In this document: positions 12,523 through 20,182 of the stretch, piece by piece
Numbering within the stretch: position 1 is the stretch's first letter
Layout of the letters: every line of letters begins with the position of its first letter
Assembly (NCBI GenBank): GCA_937995875.1
Contig: CALKIW010000163.1
Location: 1-23,142, forward strand
Reading direction: 5' to 3'
DNA length: 23,142 nt
Source: an uncultured Bacteroidales bacterium
Lineage (GTDB): Bacteria; Bacteroidota; Bacteroidia; Bacteroidales; Bacteroidaceae
Made by a program: the position numbers and the translations under genes
The notes under the pieces: model-generated
Told to the model about the DNA's origin: nothing
Seen by the model: the letters and a program-made list of their open reading frames with translations, nothing else
The model's database searches: none

Positions 12523-13977
12523 ATGAGCGAAATCAAAGATTTGCAACCCGCCACCATTTGGCGCAACTTTTATGCATTAACACAGATTCCTCGTCCATCA
12601 GGACACCTGGAAAAGATACAGAAATACTTGCTCGACTTTGCCAAAGAAGTCGGTGTAGAGGCCTTCAAGGATGCTGCCGGCAATATCGTGATGCGCAAGC
12701 CCGCCACTCCGGGCTATGAAAACCGCAAGACCGTGCTGCTGCAGTCGCACATGGATATGGTGCCACAGAAAGCTCCCGAAAGCACGCATAATTTTGAGAC
12801 CGACCCCATAGAGACCTATATCGAAGACGGTTGGGTTCATGCCAAAGGCACAACGCTCGGAGCCGATAACGGGCTTGGGGTGGCTGCCATTCTGGGTGTC
12901 ATGGAAGACAAAACGCTGAAACACGGCCCTGTGGAGGGCCTCATCACCGCCGATGAAGAGACGGGAATGTTTGGCGCCAACGCTCTGCCTAAGGGCGAAC
13001 TCTATGCCGACATTCTGATGAATCTCGACTCTGAGACATGGGGCAAGTTTGTTATCGGGTCGGCCGGCGGCGTGGACATCACGGCCACATTGGAATATAA
13101 AGATGTGGACAACGATCAGGAAACTGCCGTTAAAATCACGCTGCAAGGACTGCGGGGCGGACACTCCGGGCTGGAGATTCATGAAGGCAGAGCCAATGCC
13201 AACAAGGAGATGGTGCGCTTGGTACACAAGGCCATCGCCACCCTCGACGCCCGGTTGGCAAGTTGGCATGGCGGCAATATGCGCAACGCCATTCCCTTCA
13301 AGGCGGAAGTTGTTTTGGCACTGCCCAAGAGCAACGTGGAAGCACTGAAAAAACTCGTGGAAGACCAGCGTGTGGCCATCGAAGACCAATTCAAGACCAT
13401 CGAGAAAAACGTGGAACTGAGCGCCGAGGAGGTGGATAATCCACAGACATTACTGCCCGTAGAGATTCAAGACAACCTCGTGGATGCCATCTATGCCTGC
13501 CATAATGGGGTGACGCGTATGATTCCCTCCTATCCCAGCGTGGTGGAGACATCGTCCAATCTGGCCATCATCGACATCGAAGATGGCAAGGCTGCTATCA
13601 AGATTCTTGCCCGTTCAAGCCGGGAAGACATGAAGGAATATATCGCCACGCAGCTGCAGAGCTGTTTCAACATGGCCGGCATGAAGGTTGAACTCAGTGG
13701 CAGCTATGGCGGCTGGGACCCCAATCCGGACAGCGAAGTGCTGAAAATGCTCATGAAGATCTACAAGGAACAGATTGGCAAGGATGCCATTATCCAAGTG
13801 GACCATGCCGGACTGGAATGTTCCATCATTCTCGGCAAGTATCCCAACCTTGACGTTGTGAGCTTCGGCCCGAACATCAGAAGCCCTCATACAGCCGGCG
13901 AACGATGCGAAGTGGCATCGGTTGAGCCGTTCTGGAAACTCCTCACAAAGGCTTTAGAGGAAGTACCCGAAAAGTAA
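12523..13977 (+). CDS. pepD: aminoacyl-histidine dipeptidase (peptidase M20C)
   Basis: A 484-residue cytoplasmic dinuclear zinc peptidase that splits Xaa-His and other dipeptides. The catalytic layout of M20 is complete: SHMDMVPQK (His76, Asp78), LGADNGLG (Asp115 bridging), ADEETGMFG (Glu145 general base, Glu146 ligand), NLDSE (Asp169) and SPHTAGE (His456). The lid domain sits between about residues 185 and 375, beginning with LQGLRGGHSGLEIHEGRANANK. The length is that of the E. coli PepD type. No signal peptide is present. It follows the YbhN-like gene by 86 bases with no recognised promoter and ends in the terminator at 13997-14057. Confidence 0.95.
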   Translation: MSEIKDLQPATIWRNFYALTQIPRPSGHLEKIQKYLLDFAKEVGVEAFKDAAGNIVMRKPATPGYENRKTVLLQSHMDMVPQKAPESTHNFETDPIETYIEDGWVHAKGTTLGADNGLGVAAILGVMEDKTLKHGPVEGLITADEETGMFGANALPKGELYADILMNLDSETWGKFVIGSAGGVDITATLEYKDVDNDQETAVKITLQGLRGGHSGLEIHEGRANANKEMVRLVHKAIATLDARLASWHGGNMRNAIPFKAEVVLALPKSNVEALKKLVEDQRVAIEDQFKTIEKNVELSAEEVDNPQTLLPVEIQDNLVDAIYACHNGVTRMIPSYPSVVETSSNLAIIDIEDGKAAIKILARSSREDMKEYIATQLQSCFNMAGMKVELSGSYGGWDPNPDSEVLKMLMKIYKEQIGKDAIIQVDHAGLECSIILGKYPNLDVVSFGPNIRSPHTAGERCEVASVEPFWKLLTKALEEVPEK

Positions 13978-13996
13978 ATCCATAATCATCTCTATG

Positions 13997-14057
13997 ATTT
14001 GGGGAGCCGAAAGAGTTGGACATATTAAGTCGTGCCCTACCTTTCAGCTCCCCAAAT
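13997..14057 (+). terminator. terminator after pepD
   Basis: A 17-position stem with one mismatch, arms 13997-14013 and 14041-14057 (core TTTGGGGAGC/GCTCCCCAAA), around a 27-base loop, followed by TGTATTTCTGG. It lies 20 bases past the pepD stop. The T-run is weak, but the stem is strong. Confidence 0.7.
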
Positions 14058-14203
14058 TGTATTTCTGGCAAACTGTCTGTCCTGCAATTTTTCCCACCGT
14101 CATTCCTCTGTCTGTAAAAAATAATAACCATTTTCGGATGATTATTTTCTAAGCATCCAGAGCAAAAAGGGCTATGTTTTTATCCTTATCAACAGTCCGC
14201 GCA

Positions 14204-14335
14204 ACGCGAAAACCGAAGAGAGCTCGCGTTTTACATCTAATCGTTGTGCGGATAAGGCTCAACGGCTACGCGGATAAGGCTCATTCGTGTGACGGTTAAA
14301 GCCTTCTTGCAATGCCGTTAGATATCCAATCGCAG
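14204..14335. repeat. second 22-bp-period degenerate repeat array
   Basis: Six units of 22 bases start at 14204, 14226, 14248, 14270, 14292 and 14314. GGATAAGGCTCA is identical at 14250 and 14272, with GGTTAAAGCCTT at 14294. The units at 14226 (GCGTTTTACATCTAATCGTT) and 14314 (GCCGTTAGATATCCAATCGC) resemble the consensus of the array at 4280-4367. The inner units have drifted to a different core sequence. The first unit (14204) is the least certain. Confidence 0.65.
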
Positions 14336-14607
14336 GGAACAAAATTGAGTGTGCAAAGACCCTTTTACAAAATCAACTGATTATCAACGACCTACAAACT
14401 TCGCAAATTTAAGCGTATTTCAAACTAATGCCCGATTGTTTTGGAATACGCAAATTCTGGAAGGGTGTTTGTAAAGAAAAAACAAGAGTGAGTTTTATTA
14501 AACTTTATAATAGATAGGTTGTAGCACATGATATTAAGAGATTATACAACGTTTAAAAAACATTTATGAATAATATTGTCCTTTCTGCATTTTTTAATTC
14601 CCTTTCG
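14336..14607. other. intergenic gap after the second array
   Basis: AT-rich, without a supported gene. About 14360-14386 (CCTTTTACAAAATC, AACTGATTATCA) resembles the flank of the first array at 4374-4406 (TCTTTTAAAAACTC, CACTGATTGTCA), in the same orientation and at a similar distance from its array. Nothing else was recognised before the corA promoter. Confidence 0.4.
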
Positions 14608-14639
14608 TTTGGCTCTGCCATTTATTTTAACTATCTTTG
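14608..14639 (+). promoter_or_regulatory. Bacteroidota-type promoter for corA
   Basis: TTTG at 14608-14611, 20 bases, then TATCTTTG at 14632-14639. Transcription would begin near 14647, leaving an unusually long leader of about 120 bases before the ATG at 14766. That leader contains an 11-codon frame (ATG at 14668, stop at 14701-14703) and a second short frame (ATG at 14750) that overlaps the corA start out of frame. Confidence 0.75.
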
Positions 14640-14765
14640 CAACATCTTTTCAATATTCATTTATTATATGGACGATTATCACGCGGAAAACAGTAAGCAT
14701 TAACGTGAGGATTACACTCTAAGAGTTAGTCCCCACACACGTCTTATACATGGAGATTAACTACG

Positions 14766-15692
14766 ATGAGAACATATTGGAACATTGAGAACAATTTAAA
14801 GGCTATTCCCGAATGGAAGCCCAACTGCTGGGTGCAAGTAACATGTCCCACCGACGAAGACCAACGCGAACTGGTTGAACGTTTTGACGTTCCCGATTAT
14901 TTCTTCAACGACATCAGCGATACCGACGAGCGCGCCCGTTACGAATATGACGACGGCTGGATGCTCATTATTCTGCGTATCCCTTACGTAAAGGAAATCA
15001 GGAGTCGCACACCCTACTCCACCGTGCCACTCGGCATCATTCACAAGAAAGATGTGACCATCACTGTTTGTTTGTATGAAACCAACATGATGATTGATTT
15101 TGTGACCTTCCAACAGAAACGCGGCGTTGGATTTACAGATTATGTGGACATGACTTTCCGCCTCTTCCTGTCGAGCGCCGTATGGTATCTGAAACGACTC
15201 AAGCAGATCAACCTGCTTATCGAAAAAGCCAAGCACAACTTGGACAGTGACGTGAACAACGAAAGCCTGATAGGCCTATCGCGCCTGCAAGACTCACTCA
15301 CCTACTTCATTACTTCTATCCGTGGAAACGAAACCCTTCTGCAGAAGCTGAAATTCAAACTACAGGTAGACGAGCTGGACGCCGACCTGATAGAAGACGT
15401 GAATATCGAGATGACACAGGCACGCGAAACCACAAGCATATACTCTGACATTCTGGAGTCGACTATGTTTACCTATTCAGGCATTATCAACAACAACATG
15501 AATACCGTGATGCGTACGCTGACCTCAGTGAGCATCATCATGATGTCCGCCACATTCATTGCCTCGGTTTATGGAATGAACGTCATCAACGGATTGGAGG
15601 AAAGCAAGTGGGGATTTGTCATAACATTGGCCATATCGTTCCTGGTAAGTGCACTGTGCTGGATAATACTGCGCCGCAAACAACTAATATAA
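14766..15692 (+). CDS. corA: CorA-family divalent metal ion transporter
   Basis: A 308-residue inner-membrane protein. The cytoplasmic N-terminal part (about 1-235) is followed by the long gating helix (LQDSLTYFITSIRGNETLLQ and beyond) and two C-terminal membrane helices, about residues 248-269 and 281-301. The signature YGMNV is present with GMN at 270-272 at the end of the first helix, the selectivity motif of CorA/MIT channels. The usual acidic loop after it is VINGLEESKWG. CorA pentamers import Mg2+, and some members move Co2+, Ni2+ or Zn2+; the metal cannot be decided from sequence. A strong promoter lies at 14608-14639, with a 120-base leader that might carry metal-dependent control. 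The DUF349 gene downstream has its own weaker promoter. Confidence 0.93.
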   Translation: MRTYWNIENNLKAIPEWKPNCWVQVTCPTDEDQRELVERFDVPDYFFNDISDTDERARYEYDDGWMLIILRIPYVKEIRSRTPYSTVPLGIIHKKDVTITVCLYETNMMIDFVTFQQKRGVGFTDYVDMTFRLFLSSAVWYLKRLKQINLLIEKAKHNLDSDVNNESLIGLSRLQDSLTYFITSIRGNETLLQKLKFKLQVDELDADLIEDVNIEMTQARETTSIYSDILESTMFTYSGIINNNMNTVMRTLTSVSIIMMSATFIASVYGMNVINGLEESKWGFVITLAISFLVSALCWIILRRKQLI

Positions 15693-15720
15693 ACCACAAT
15701 TATAAAAAAAGAAGCTTTTA

Positions 15721-15752
15721 TTAGGGTTTTACGTTTTTTTTATATAAGTTTG
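15721..15752 (+). promoter_or_regulatory. probable promoter for the DUF349 gene
   Basis: TTAG at 15721-15724, 20 bases, then TAAGTTTG at 15745-15752. The -7 box fits TAnnTTTG; the -33 box departs from TTTG. A small AAAAG-AAG-CTTTT hairpin just upstream (about 15707-15719) may be the corA terminator. Confidence 0.5.
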
Positions 15753-15854
15753 CACATTATAAATTTAATTATTGCAGGCCATGTTGGCTGACTACCAACC
15801 CTTTGTCAACAACATGACCATAGAAATTCCAAATCATCAACTAAAGACGGTTAA

Positions 15855-17759
15855 ATGATGGACTCTCAAGACAACGCCCTGCAAGAGGGTATGGTAGACG
15901 AAGGTCAGAAGAAGGCCGAGCCTGTTTCTGAAGTACAGAATGTAGAAAGCAAGCCTGCTGAAGATGCCGAGCCTGCCGTAGAAGTGCCTGTTGAGGAGGA
16001 GAAGAAAGCTCCGGAGGAGCCTGAGGATACTCCCCAAGAGGACGAAAAGAAGATTTACGCTTCAAAGCAAGAAGTGCTCGACCGCGTCAAAGAGATTGCT
16101 GCTAAAGAGGATAATCCTGACAAAAAGGAAGTTGATACGCTGAAATCTCTTTTCTACAAATTCCACATTGCAGAGCGTGAACAACGCCAAAACGAATACC
16201 TTGAGGCCGGAGGCGACCCTGAGAAATATCAGTTTGTGCCCGATGATGCCGAAGATGTGTTCAAGGCGGAGATGCAAATTATCAAGGAAAAACGCGCTAA
16301 GGCATTCCAGCAACAAGAAACCGAAAAGGCAGAAAATCTGAAGAAGAAACTCGACATCATCGAGAAAATCAAGAACATGGCAACTTCTCCTGATGAAGCC
16401 AACAAATCTTTCAACGAGTTTAAGGCTCTCCAACAGGAGTTTAAGGAAATAAAAGCCGTGCCGGCAGAAAAGGCCAGCGAGGTGTGGCGTAACTACCAGC
16501 TCTATGTTGAGCAGTTCTATGACCTGCTCAATCTTAACCGCGAAGCACGCGAATACGATTTCAAGAAAAATCTTGAAATGAAGACCAAACTGTGTGAAGT
16601 CGCAGAAAAGCTCGACGCAGAGTCCGACGTGGTCAGCGCATTCCACCAACTGCAAGATCTGCACGCACAATACCGTGAGATTGGTCCGGTGGCCAAAGAG
16701 CAACGCGAAGCCATTTGGGCGCGCTTCAAGGCTGCCAGCACAATTATCAACAAGAAACACCAGCAACACTTCGAAGAGTTACGCAAAAACGAAGAAGATA
16801 ACTTAGAAAAGAAGACCAAACTTTGCGAAAAGGCAGAAGCCATTGCGCAGGAAGAAAACAAAGGTCCCGGCGATTGGGAACAACACACAAAGGAGATCAT
16901 CGCTATTCAAGAGGAGTGGAAAACCATCGGCTTTGCTCCCAAAAAGATGAACACCAAGATCTTTGATCGTTTCCGTGCCATCTGCGATAAATTTTTCGAA
17001 GACAAAGCAGCGTTTTTCAAGGATCTGAAAGAACAATATGCAAAGAATGCCGAGAAGAAAAAAGCTCTGGTAGAACAGGCAAAAGCTTTGGCAGACTCTA
17101 CGGAATGGAAGTCTACAAGCGACAAGCTGATTGCCCTGCAGAAGGAATGGAAAACCATCGGCTATGTACCCAGAAAGTTAGGAAACCAACTTTGGGACGA
17201 CTTTATCACGGCATGCAATAACTTCTTCGAGGCTCGCAATGCAGCCAATGCAGGTTCGCGCAATGAGCAACATGACAACTTGGAGAAGAAGCAAAGCATC
17301 ATTGCCCAGCTCAAGGAGTTGGCCGAAAATGCAGCAGAGGACGCTCAGGAGAAAGTTCACGAGCTGACAGACGAGTTCAATAAGATGGGGCACGTGCCTT
17401 TCAAAGAAAAAGACAAGATATACAAGGAATATCATGATGTTCTCGACAAGATTTACGACGACCTTCATATATCTGTAGCCCGTCGCCGCTTAGACAACTT
17501 CAAGAACAATTTGAAGAATGTCGCAAAGCGCGGAGAGGACGCCCTCGACAATGAGCGTGGCCGCTTGGTTAGGCGTTACGATTTACTCAAACAAGAGATT
17601 ACGACCTACGAGAACAACCTCGGTTTCCTCAACATTGCAAGCAAGAAAGGCAACAATCTTGTAGACGAAATGAATCGAAAAGTGCAGAAACTGAAAAATG
17701 AGGCTGAGCTTGTGCGCCAAAAGATTAAGACTATCGACAAGCAAAGCAGGGAAGAATAA
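15855..17759 (+). CDS. DUF349 repeat protein
   Basis: A 634-residue cytoplasmic protein. Residues 1-65 are acidic and Pro/Glu-rich (EVPVEEEKKAPEEPEDTPQE), likely disordered. The rest is almost all helical and coiled coil, with five DUF349 units whose cores begin near residues 191, 269, 351, 428 and 504: LQQEFKEIKAVP, LHAQYREIGPV, IQEEWKTIGFAP, LQKEWKTIGYVP and LTDEFNKMGHVP, each followed by a helix with an aromatic W/F-x-x-F/Y pattern. The protein ends in a long coiled coil (about 560-634). DUF349 proteins of this length are widespread in Bacteroidota; their biochemical role is not established to my knowledge. Two ATG codons start the frame (15855 and 15858). It is closed by the terminator at 17825-17880. 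Confidence 0.9.
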   Translation: MMDSQDNALQEGMVDEGQKKAEPVSEVQNVESKPAEDAEPAVEVPVEEEKKAPEEPEDTPQEDEKKIYASKQEVLDRVKEIAAKEDNPDKKEVDTLKSLFYKFHIAEREQRQNEYLEAGGDPEKYQFVPDDAEDVFKAEMQIIKEKRAKAFQQQETEKAENLKKKLDIIEKIKNMATSPDEANKSFNEFKALQQEFKEIKAVPAEKASEVWRNYQLYVEQFYDLLNLNREAREYDFKKNLEMKTKLCEVAEKLDAESDVVSAFHQLQDLHAQYREIGPVAKEQREAIWARFKAASTIINKKHQQHFEELRKNEEDNLEKKTKLCEKAEAIAQEENKGPGDWEQHTKEIIAIQEEWKTIGFAPKKMNTKIFDRFRAICDKFFEDKAAFFKDLKEQYAKNAEKKKALVEQAKALADSTEWKSTSDKLIALQKEWKTIGYVPRKLGNQLWDDFITACNNFFEARNAANAGSRNEQHDNLEKKQSIIAQLKELAENAAEDAQEKVHELTDEFNKMGHVPFKEKDKIYKEYHDVLDKIYDDLHISVARRRLDNFKNNLKNVAKRGEDALDNERGRLVRRYDLLKQEITTYENNLGFLNIASKKGNNLVDEMNRKVQKLKNEAELVRQKIKTIDKQSREE

Positions 17760-17824
17760 AACATCGAAAGAATCTCCTGCCCCTCATTAACTCCCCATGA
17801 TCGTTTCATGAGGTAACGTCACAA

Positions 17825-17880
17825 ACAACAATCCCTCCCATTACGGCATTACGCAACGTGTTGGGAGGGGTTGTTGTTTT
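17825..17880 (+). terminator. terminator after the DUF349 gene
   Basis: A 16-base-pair stem with one G-U pair, arms 17825-17840 and 17862-17877 (core CCCTCCCA/TGGGAGGG), around a 21-base loop, followed by TTTTAAAT. It begins 66 bases after the stop. It is symmetrical enough to also stop the converging minus-strand EVE-like gene. Confidence 0.8.
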
Positions 17881-17924
17881 AAATACAAGACATATTCCGA
17901 GCTATAGTCAGAATAAAACTTTCA

Positions 17925-18341
17925 TCATTGCAAATGGCTCATCACGTAATCTACCAGCTCCGGACACATACGTCTTGGACTTCGTGGGGCTGCCGAAAGC
18001 CCGTGTTCTCTCAAAAGCTCCAATGTCAAGGCAGGAGAATCGAGTGTCTTCAAAAATTCATACCTGACATATTTTCTCTGTCTTCTACTCGCCAACCATT
18101 GATCGTAATACTGCTGAGCGATATAATAGGCACTATCGTCTACCGTGTTCTTTGTGTCCATCCCCACACGCGTGACCTCCAACATAAAGGTCAATCTGCT
18201 TTCAGGGGCAGTAGCATACAGAAAAACAACATCGCCAACCTCGTATCGGTTGCGCATTTCCCAATCAATAAAGCCATAGTCCCTTATGAAATCGGCTACT
18301 CGGAAACGCTTGTGATTATATGCTCTTATCCAATAATTCAT
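17925..18341 (-). CDS. EVE/PUA-like domain protein
   Basis: A 138-residue cytoplasmic protein starting MNYWIRAYNHKRF. The pattern of an N-terminal YWI strand, an aromatic helix, then the segment YEVGDVVFLYATAP and LEVTRVG fits the EVE/PUA-like fold, which binds modified bases in nucleic acid. It is seen alone or at the N-terminus of modification-dependent HNH nucleases. No nuclease domain is fused or adjacent here, so a reader or housekeeping role is more likely than restriction. The C-terminal part (PRSPRRMCPELVDYVMSHL) is similar to the tails of such stand-alone proteins. It converges with the DUF349 gene and diverges from the 18430 gene. Confidence 0.65.
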   Translation of the reverse strand: MNYWIRAYNHKRFRVADFIRDYGFIDWEMRNRYEVGDVVFLYATAPESRLTFMLEVTRVGMDTKNTVDDSAYYIAQQYYDQWLASRRQRKYVRYEFLKTLDSPALTLELLREHGLSAAPRSPRRMCPELVDYVMSHLQ

Positions 18342-18393
18342 ACGGTTTGCTACAATTTATATCAGTTGAAAGCGAAGTTAATAAAATTATATC

Positions 18394-18401
18394 TAACTTT
18401 G
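18394..18401 (+). promoter_or_regulatory. -7 element for the 18430 gene
   Basis: TAACTTTG matches TAnnTTTG and lies 28 bases ahead of the ATG at 18430. The nearest upstream TTG (18366-18368) is 25 bases away, longer than usual, so the -33 box is unsure. Confidence 0.5.
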
Positions 18402-18429
18402 TACCTACACTCGCATAAAAACAATTCAC

Positions 18430-18711
18430 ATGGCTACAGACCATATCGACCGCACCCAAGCATTTTTAGAAAGTCTGCTCCGACTTGGCAATCAACTGAA
18501 AGCAGCCGAAAACCAACAGAAATTTTATATCAGCCGGATGCTCGAACTCAAAAAGGACGGACAAACCGATACGAAGGAATATGCCGACTTGGATGCCAAA
18601 ACCAAATCACTGCAGCAAATTATCGACAAATACCGCCCCATCTATCTTGAGCGTATGGAAATGGTTAAAGAGGCGACTGCCATAGCCAAGCGCAGACATA
18701 ACAAAAAGTAA
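18430..18711 (+). CDS. small coiled-coil hypothetical protein
   Basis: A 93-residue soluble protein with no recognised family. It is almost wholly helical: residues 5-42 (DRTQAFLESLLRLGNQLKAA onward) and 50-88 (DLDAKTKSLQQIIDKYRPIY onward) form two charged amphipathic helices joined by a polar GQTDTKEY turn, suggesting a helical hairpin or dimeric coiled coil. The C-terminus is very basic (AKRRHNKK), which could contact nucleic acid. A TAACTTTG promoter element lies upstream, and a DUF1294 membrane protein gene follows after 62 bases, so the two may share a transcript. Start chosen at the only sensible ATG. Confidence 0.75.
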   Translation: MATDHIDRTQAFLESLLRLGNQLKAAENQQKFYISRMLELKKDGQTDTKEYADLDAKTKSLQQIIDKYRPIYLERMEMVKEATAIAKRRHNKK

Positions 18712-18773
18712 CACATAAAAATATCAACACGAGGAAACCCTCAAAAATGTGAACAACTGTCACGATTGCACCC

Positions 18774-19034
18774 ATGTACTATCTCATCGCCATCAATATC
18801 GTCACTTTGATGGCTTACATCATCGACAAAATCAAAGCCAAACGGCACGCATGGCGCATCCCTGAAGCCACGCTTTTGGGGCTCGCCATCATTGGCGGAT
18901 CTATTGGAGCACTGATAGGCATCTTCATAATCCGGCACAAAAGCCGACATCTCAAATTTAAGCTTGGCGTGCCTATCATTCTTGTTCTCCAAATCGTTGC
19001 ATACACTTATCTTTATACCCATTGGAGACACTAA
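18774..19034 (+). CDS. DUF1294 family small membrane protein
   Basis: An 86-residue protein with three hydrophobic segments (about 2-16, 33-53 and 66-82). The conserved DUF1294 features are visible: a first helix ending in YIIDKIKAK, the motif WRIPEATLLGLAIIGGSIGALIG, then HKSRHLKFKLGVPIIL. In other members the DK-x-A, RIPE and GG-G-G-x-H-K elements are the signature. The role of the family is unknown; some longer homologues are fused to cold-shock domains, absent here. It probably follows the 18430 gene in one transcript. Its 3' end faces the M15 peptidase gene. Confidence 0.87.
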   Translation: MYYLIAINIVTLMAYIIDKIKAKRHAWRIPEATLLGLAIIGGSIGALIGIFIIRHKSRHLKFKLGVPIILVLQIVAYTYLYTHWRH

Positions 19035-19107
19035 CCAAGTTGTCTTTTCTTCTTGCCTTGTATGATATTTCTTTCCTTACATCAAAAAGATGCAGGGGAT
19101 GTGCATT

Positions 19108-19839
19108 TTATTTTTCGAAGTGCTGATAGTCTTTCACTGTACGCCATGCACCGCCCCAACGGAAACCATGTTTGATAAACAGCTTATAAAGCAGGTCGTT
19201 GCGGTCTATCTTATAAGGAAAAGAAGCCGAACGGTCGCAATATTTCAAAGCGTTGGAGGGTTGAACGGTCACCCTGCCGTTCCGACTTTTACGATAGTAT
19301 GGATTGTAAAGTGCATTGATATCCACCGCCATACCGCGCGCATGGGCTGACAGTTTGTTCGACCCTTTCACTGTGCGATAACAGAAGCACGTGGAATTGT
19401 TGGCACGCATTGACCGCTCGTCCACAGCATCGAAATCGTCTATCAGTCGCATGCTCTGTATGGGGTATCGGTGCTGATACAGCTCCCTGAATATCGATAC
19501 CAAATCATTGGCAATCAATTTATTGCACACCATCTCGCCCATCCTGACACGTCCGTCGCCATCATAATGCAGCACCTGTATATAGCGCAAACTGCTACGC
19601 GGGATGGTGCAGCCAGCCGGATATGACTTGCCCTGCATACGCGCAAATATTGCATCGGGGATGGGTTGCTGCGTAAACCACCTCTCCAACCCTGTGCGCT
19701 CCACTTCATCGGCACTCACTACGACACCGGCCTTCCATGCCTTTAACGTTGTCTGCACAGTCTGCGCCCGCCCCGTCAGTCCGAACATGGCAGCAACAAA
19801 CACAGCTACCCCAACGATATTTATTTTCTTTCTCGTCAT
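19108..19839 (-). CDS. exported M15-family peptidase (D,D/L,D-carboxypeptidase type)
   Basis: A 243-residue protein with an N-terminal signal peptide (VGVAVFVAAMFGLTGRAQ), so it acts in the periplasm. The C-terminal half is an M15 zinc-peptidase domain: SAHARGMAVDINALYNPYY supplies the His and Asp zinc ligands, and DYQHFEK at the very end the third His. GGRV-like substrate-wall elements and FRWGGAW precede it. M15 enzymes cut peptide stems of peptidoglycan; the exact bond is not decided by sequence. The open frame extends six bases further to a GTG at 19845; the ATG complementary to 19837-19839 (MTRKKINIV) was preferred because it is 25 bases from a TATATTTG promoter element. It converges with the DUF1294 gene. 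Confidence 0.86.
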   Translation of the reverse strand: MTRKKINIVGVAVFVAAMFGLTGRAQTVQTTLKAWKAGVVVSADEVERTGLERWFTQQPIPDAIFARMQGKSYPAGCTIPRSSLRYIQVLHYDGDGRVRMGEMVCNKLIANDLVSIFRELYQHRYPIQSMRLIDDFDAVDERSMRANNSTCFCYRTVKGSNKLSAHARGMAVDINALYNPYYRKSRNGRVTVQPSNALKYCDRSASFPYKIDRNDLLYKLFIKHGFRWGGAWRTVKDYQHFEK

Positions 19840-19863
19840 TTTCACTTTTCTATGAATACATCA

Positions 19864-19871
19864 CAAATATA
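19864..19871 (-). promoter_or_regulatory. -7 element for the M15 peptidase gene
   Basis: The complement reads TATATTTG, matching TAnnTTTG, 25 bases upstream of the ATG at 19839. No convincing -33 box was seen. The remaining gap up to about 20090 has no supported gene. Confidence 0.45.
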
Positions 19872-20091
19872 TCACTTTTATCTCATTTCCCCACCCTCCC
19901 GGACACAGAAAATATCAACGGCTCCATTCTTCCTGCGTGTCAATGGCGATTAACGGAAGAAAAGCGCATTGCTTACGACAAACTTGAAAGTGCCTCAAAA
20001 ATTAAAAATCGAAGTGAAATAATGTGTAAGGATGACTATAATCGGAATAGTAGTCCATCAGAAAACTGGAAATCCATGTGCAAACACAAAT

Positions 20092-20126
20092 AAAAAAAAG
20101 GAGAAACTTCATCACGAAGGCTCTCC
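20092..20126 (-). terminator. terminator of the amylase operon
   Basis: Minus strand: GGAGA-CTTC pairs with GAAG-TCTCC across 20100-20126, with short internal loops and a five-base apex, followed by a run of eight T (20092-20099 on the complement). It is 57 bases past the stop of the GH13 gene. Confidence 0.8.
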
Positions 20127-20182
20127 CTAAACTTAACTTAAAAACCAAAAATGACTGATTATTGCACAGTCTTATTCACTAT

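Noticed and set aside
17925..18341. Modification-dependent restriction system
   Set aside because: Only an EVE-like reader domain is present; no nuclease or methyltransferase is fused or nearby.
19840..19845. Two-codon GTG extension of the M15 peptidase
   Set aside because: An ATG two codons later gives a normal signal peptide; the GTG adds nothing conserved.
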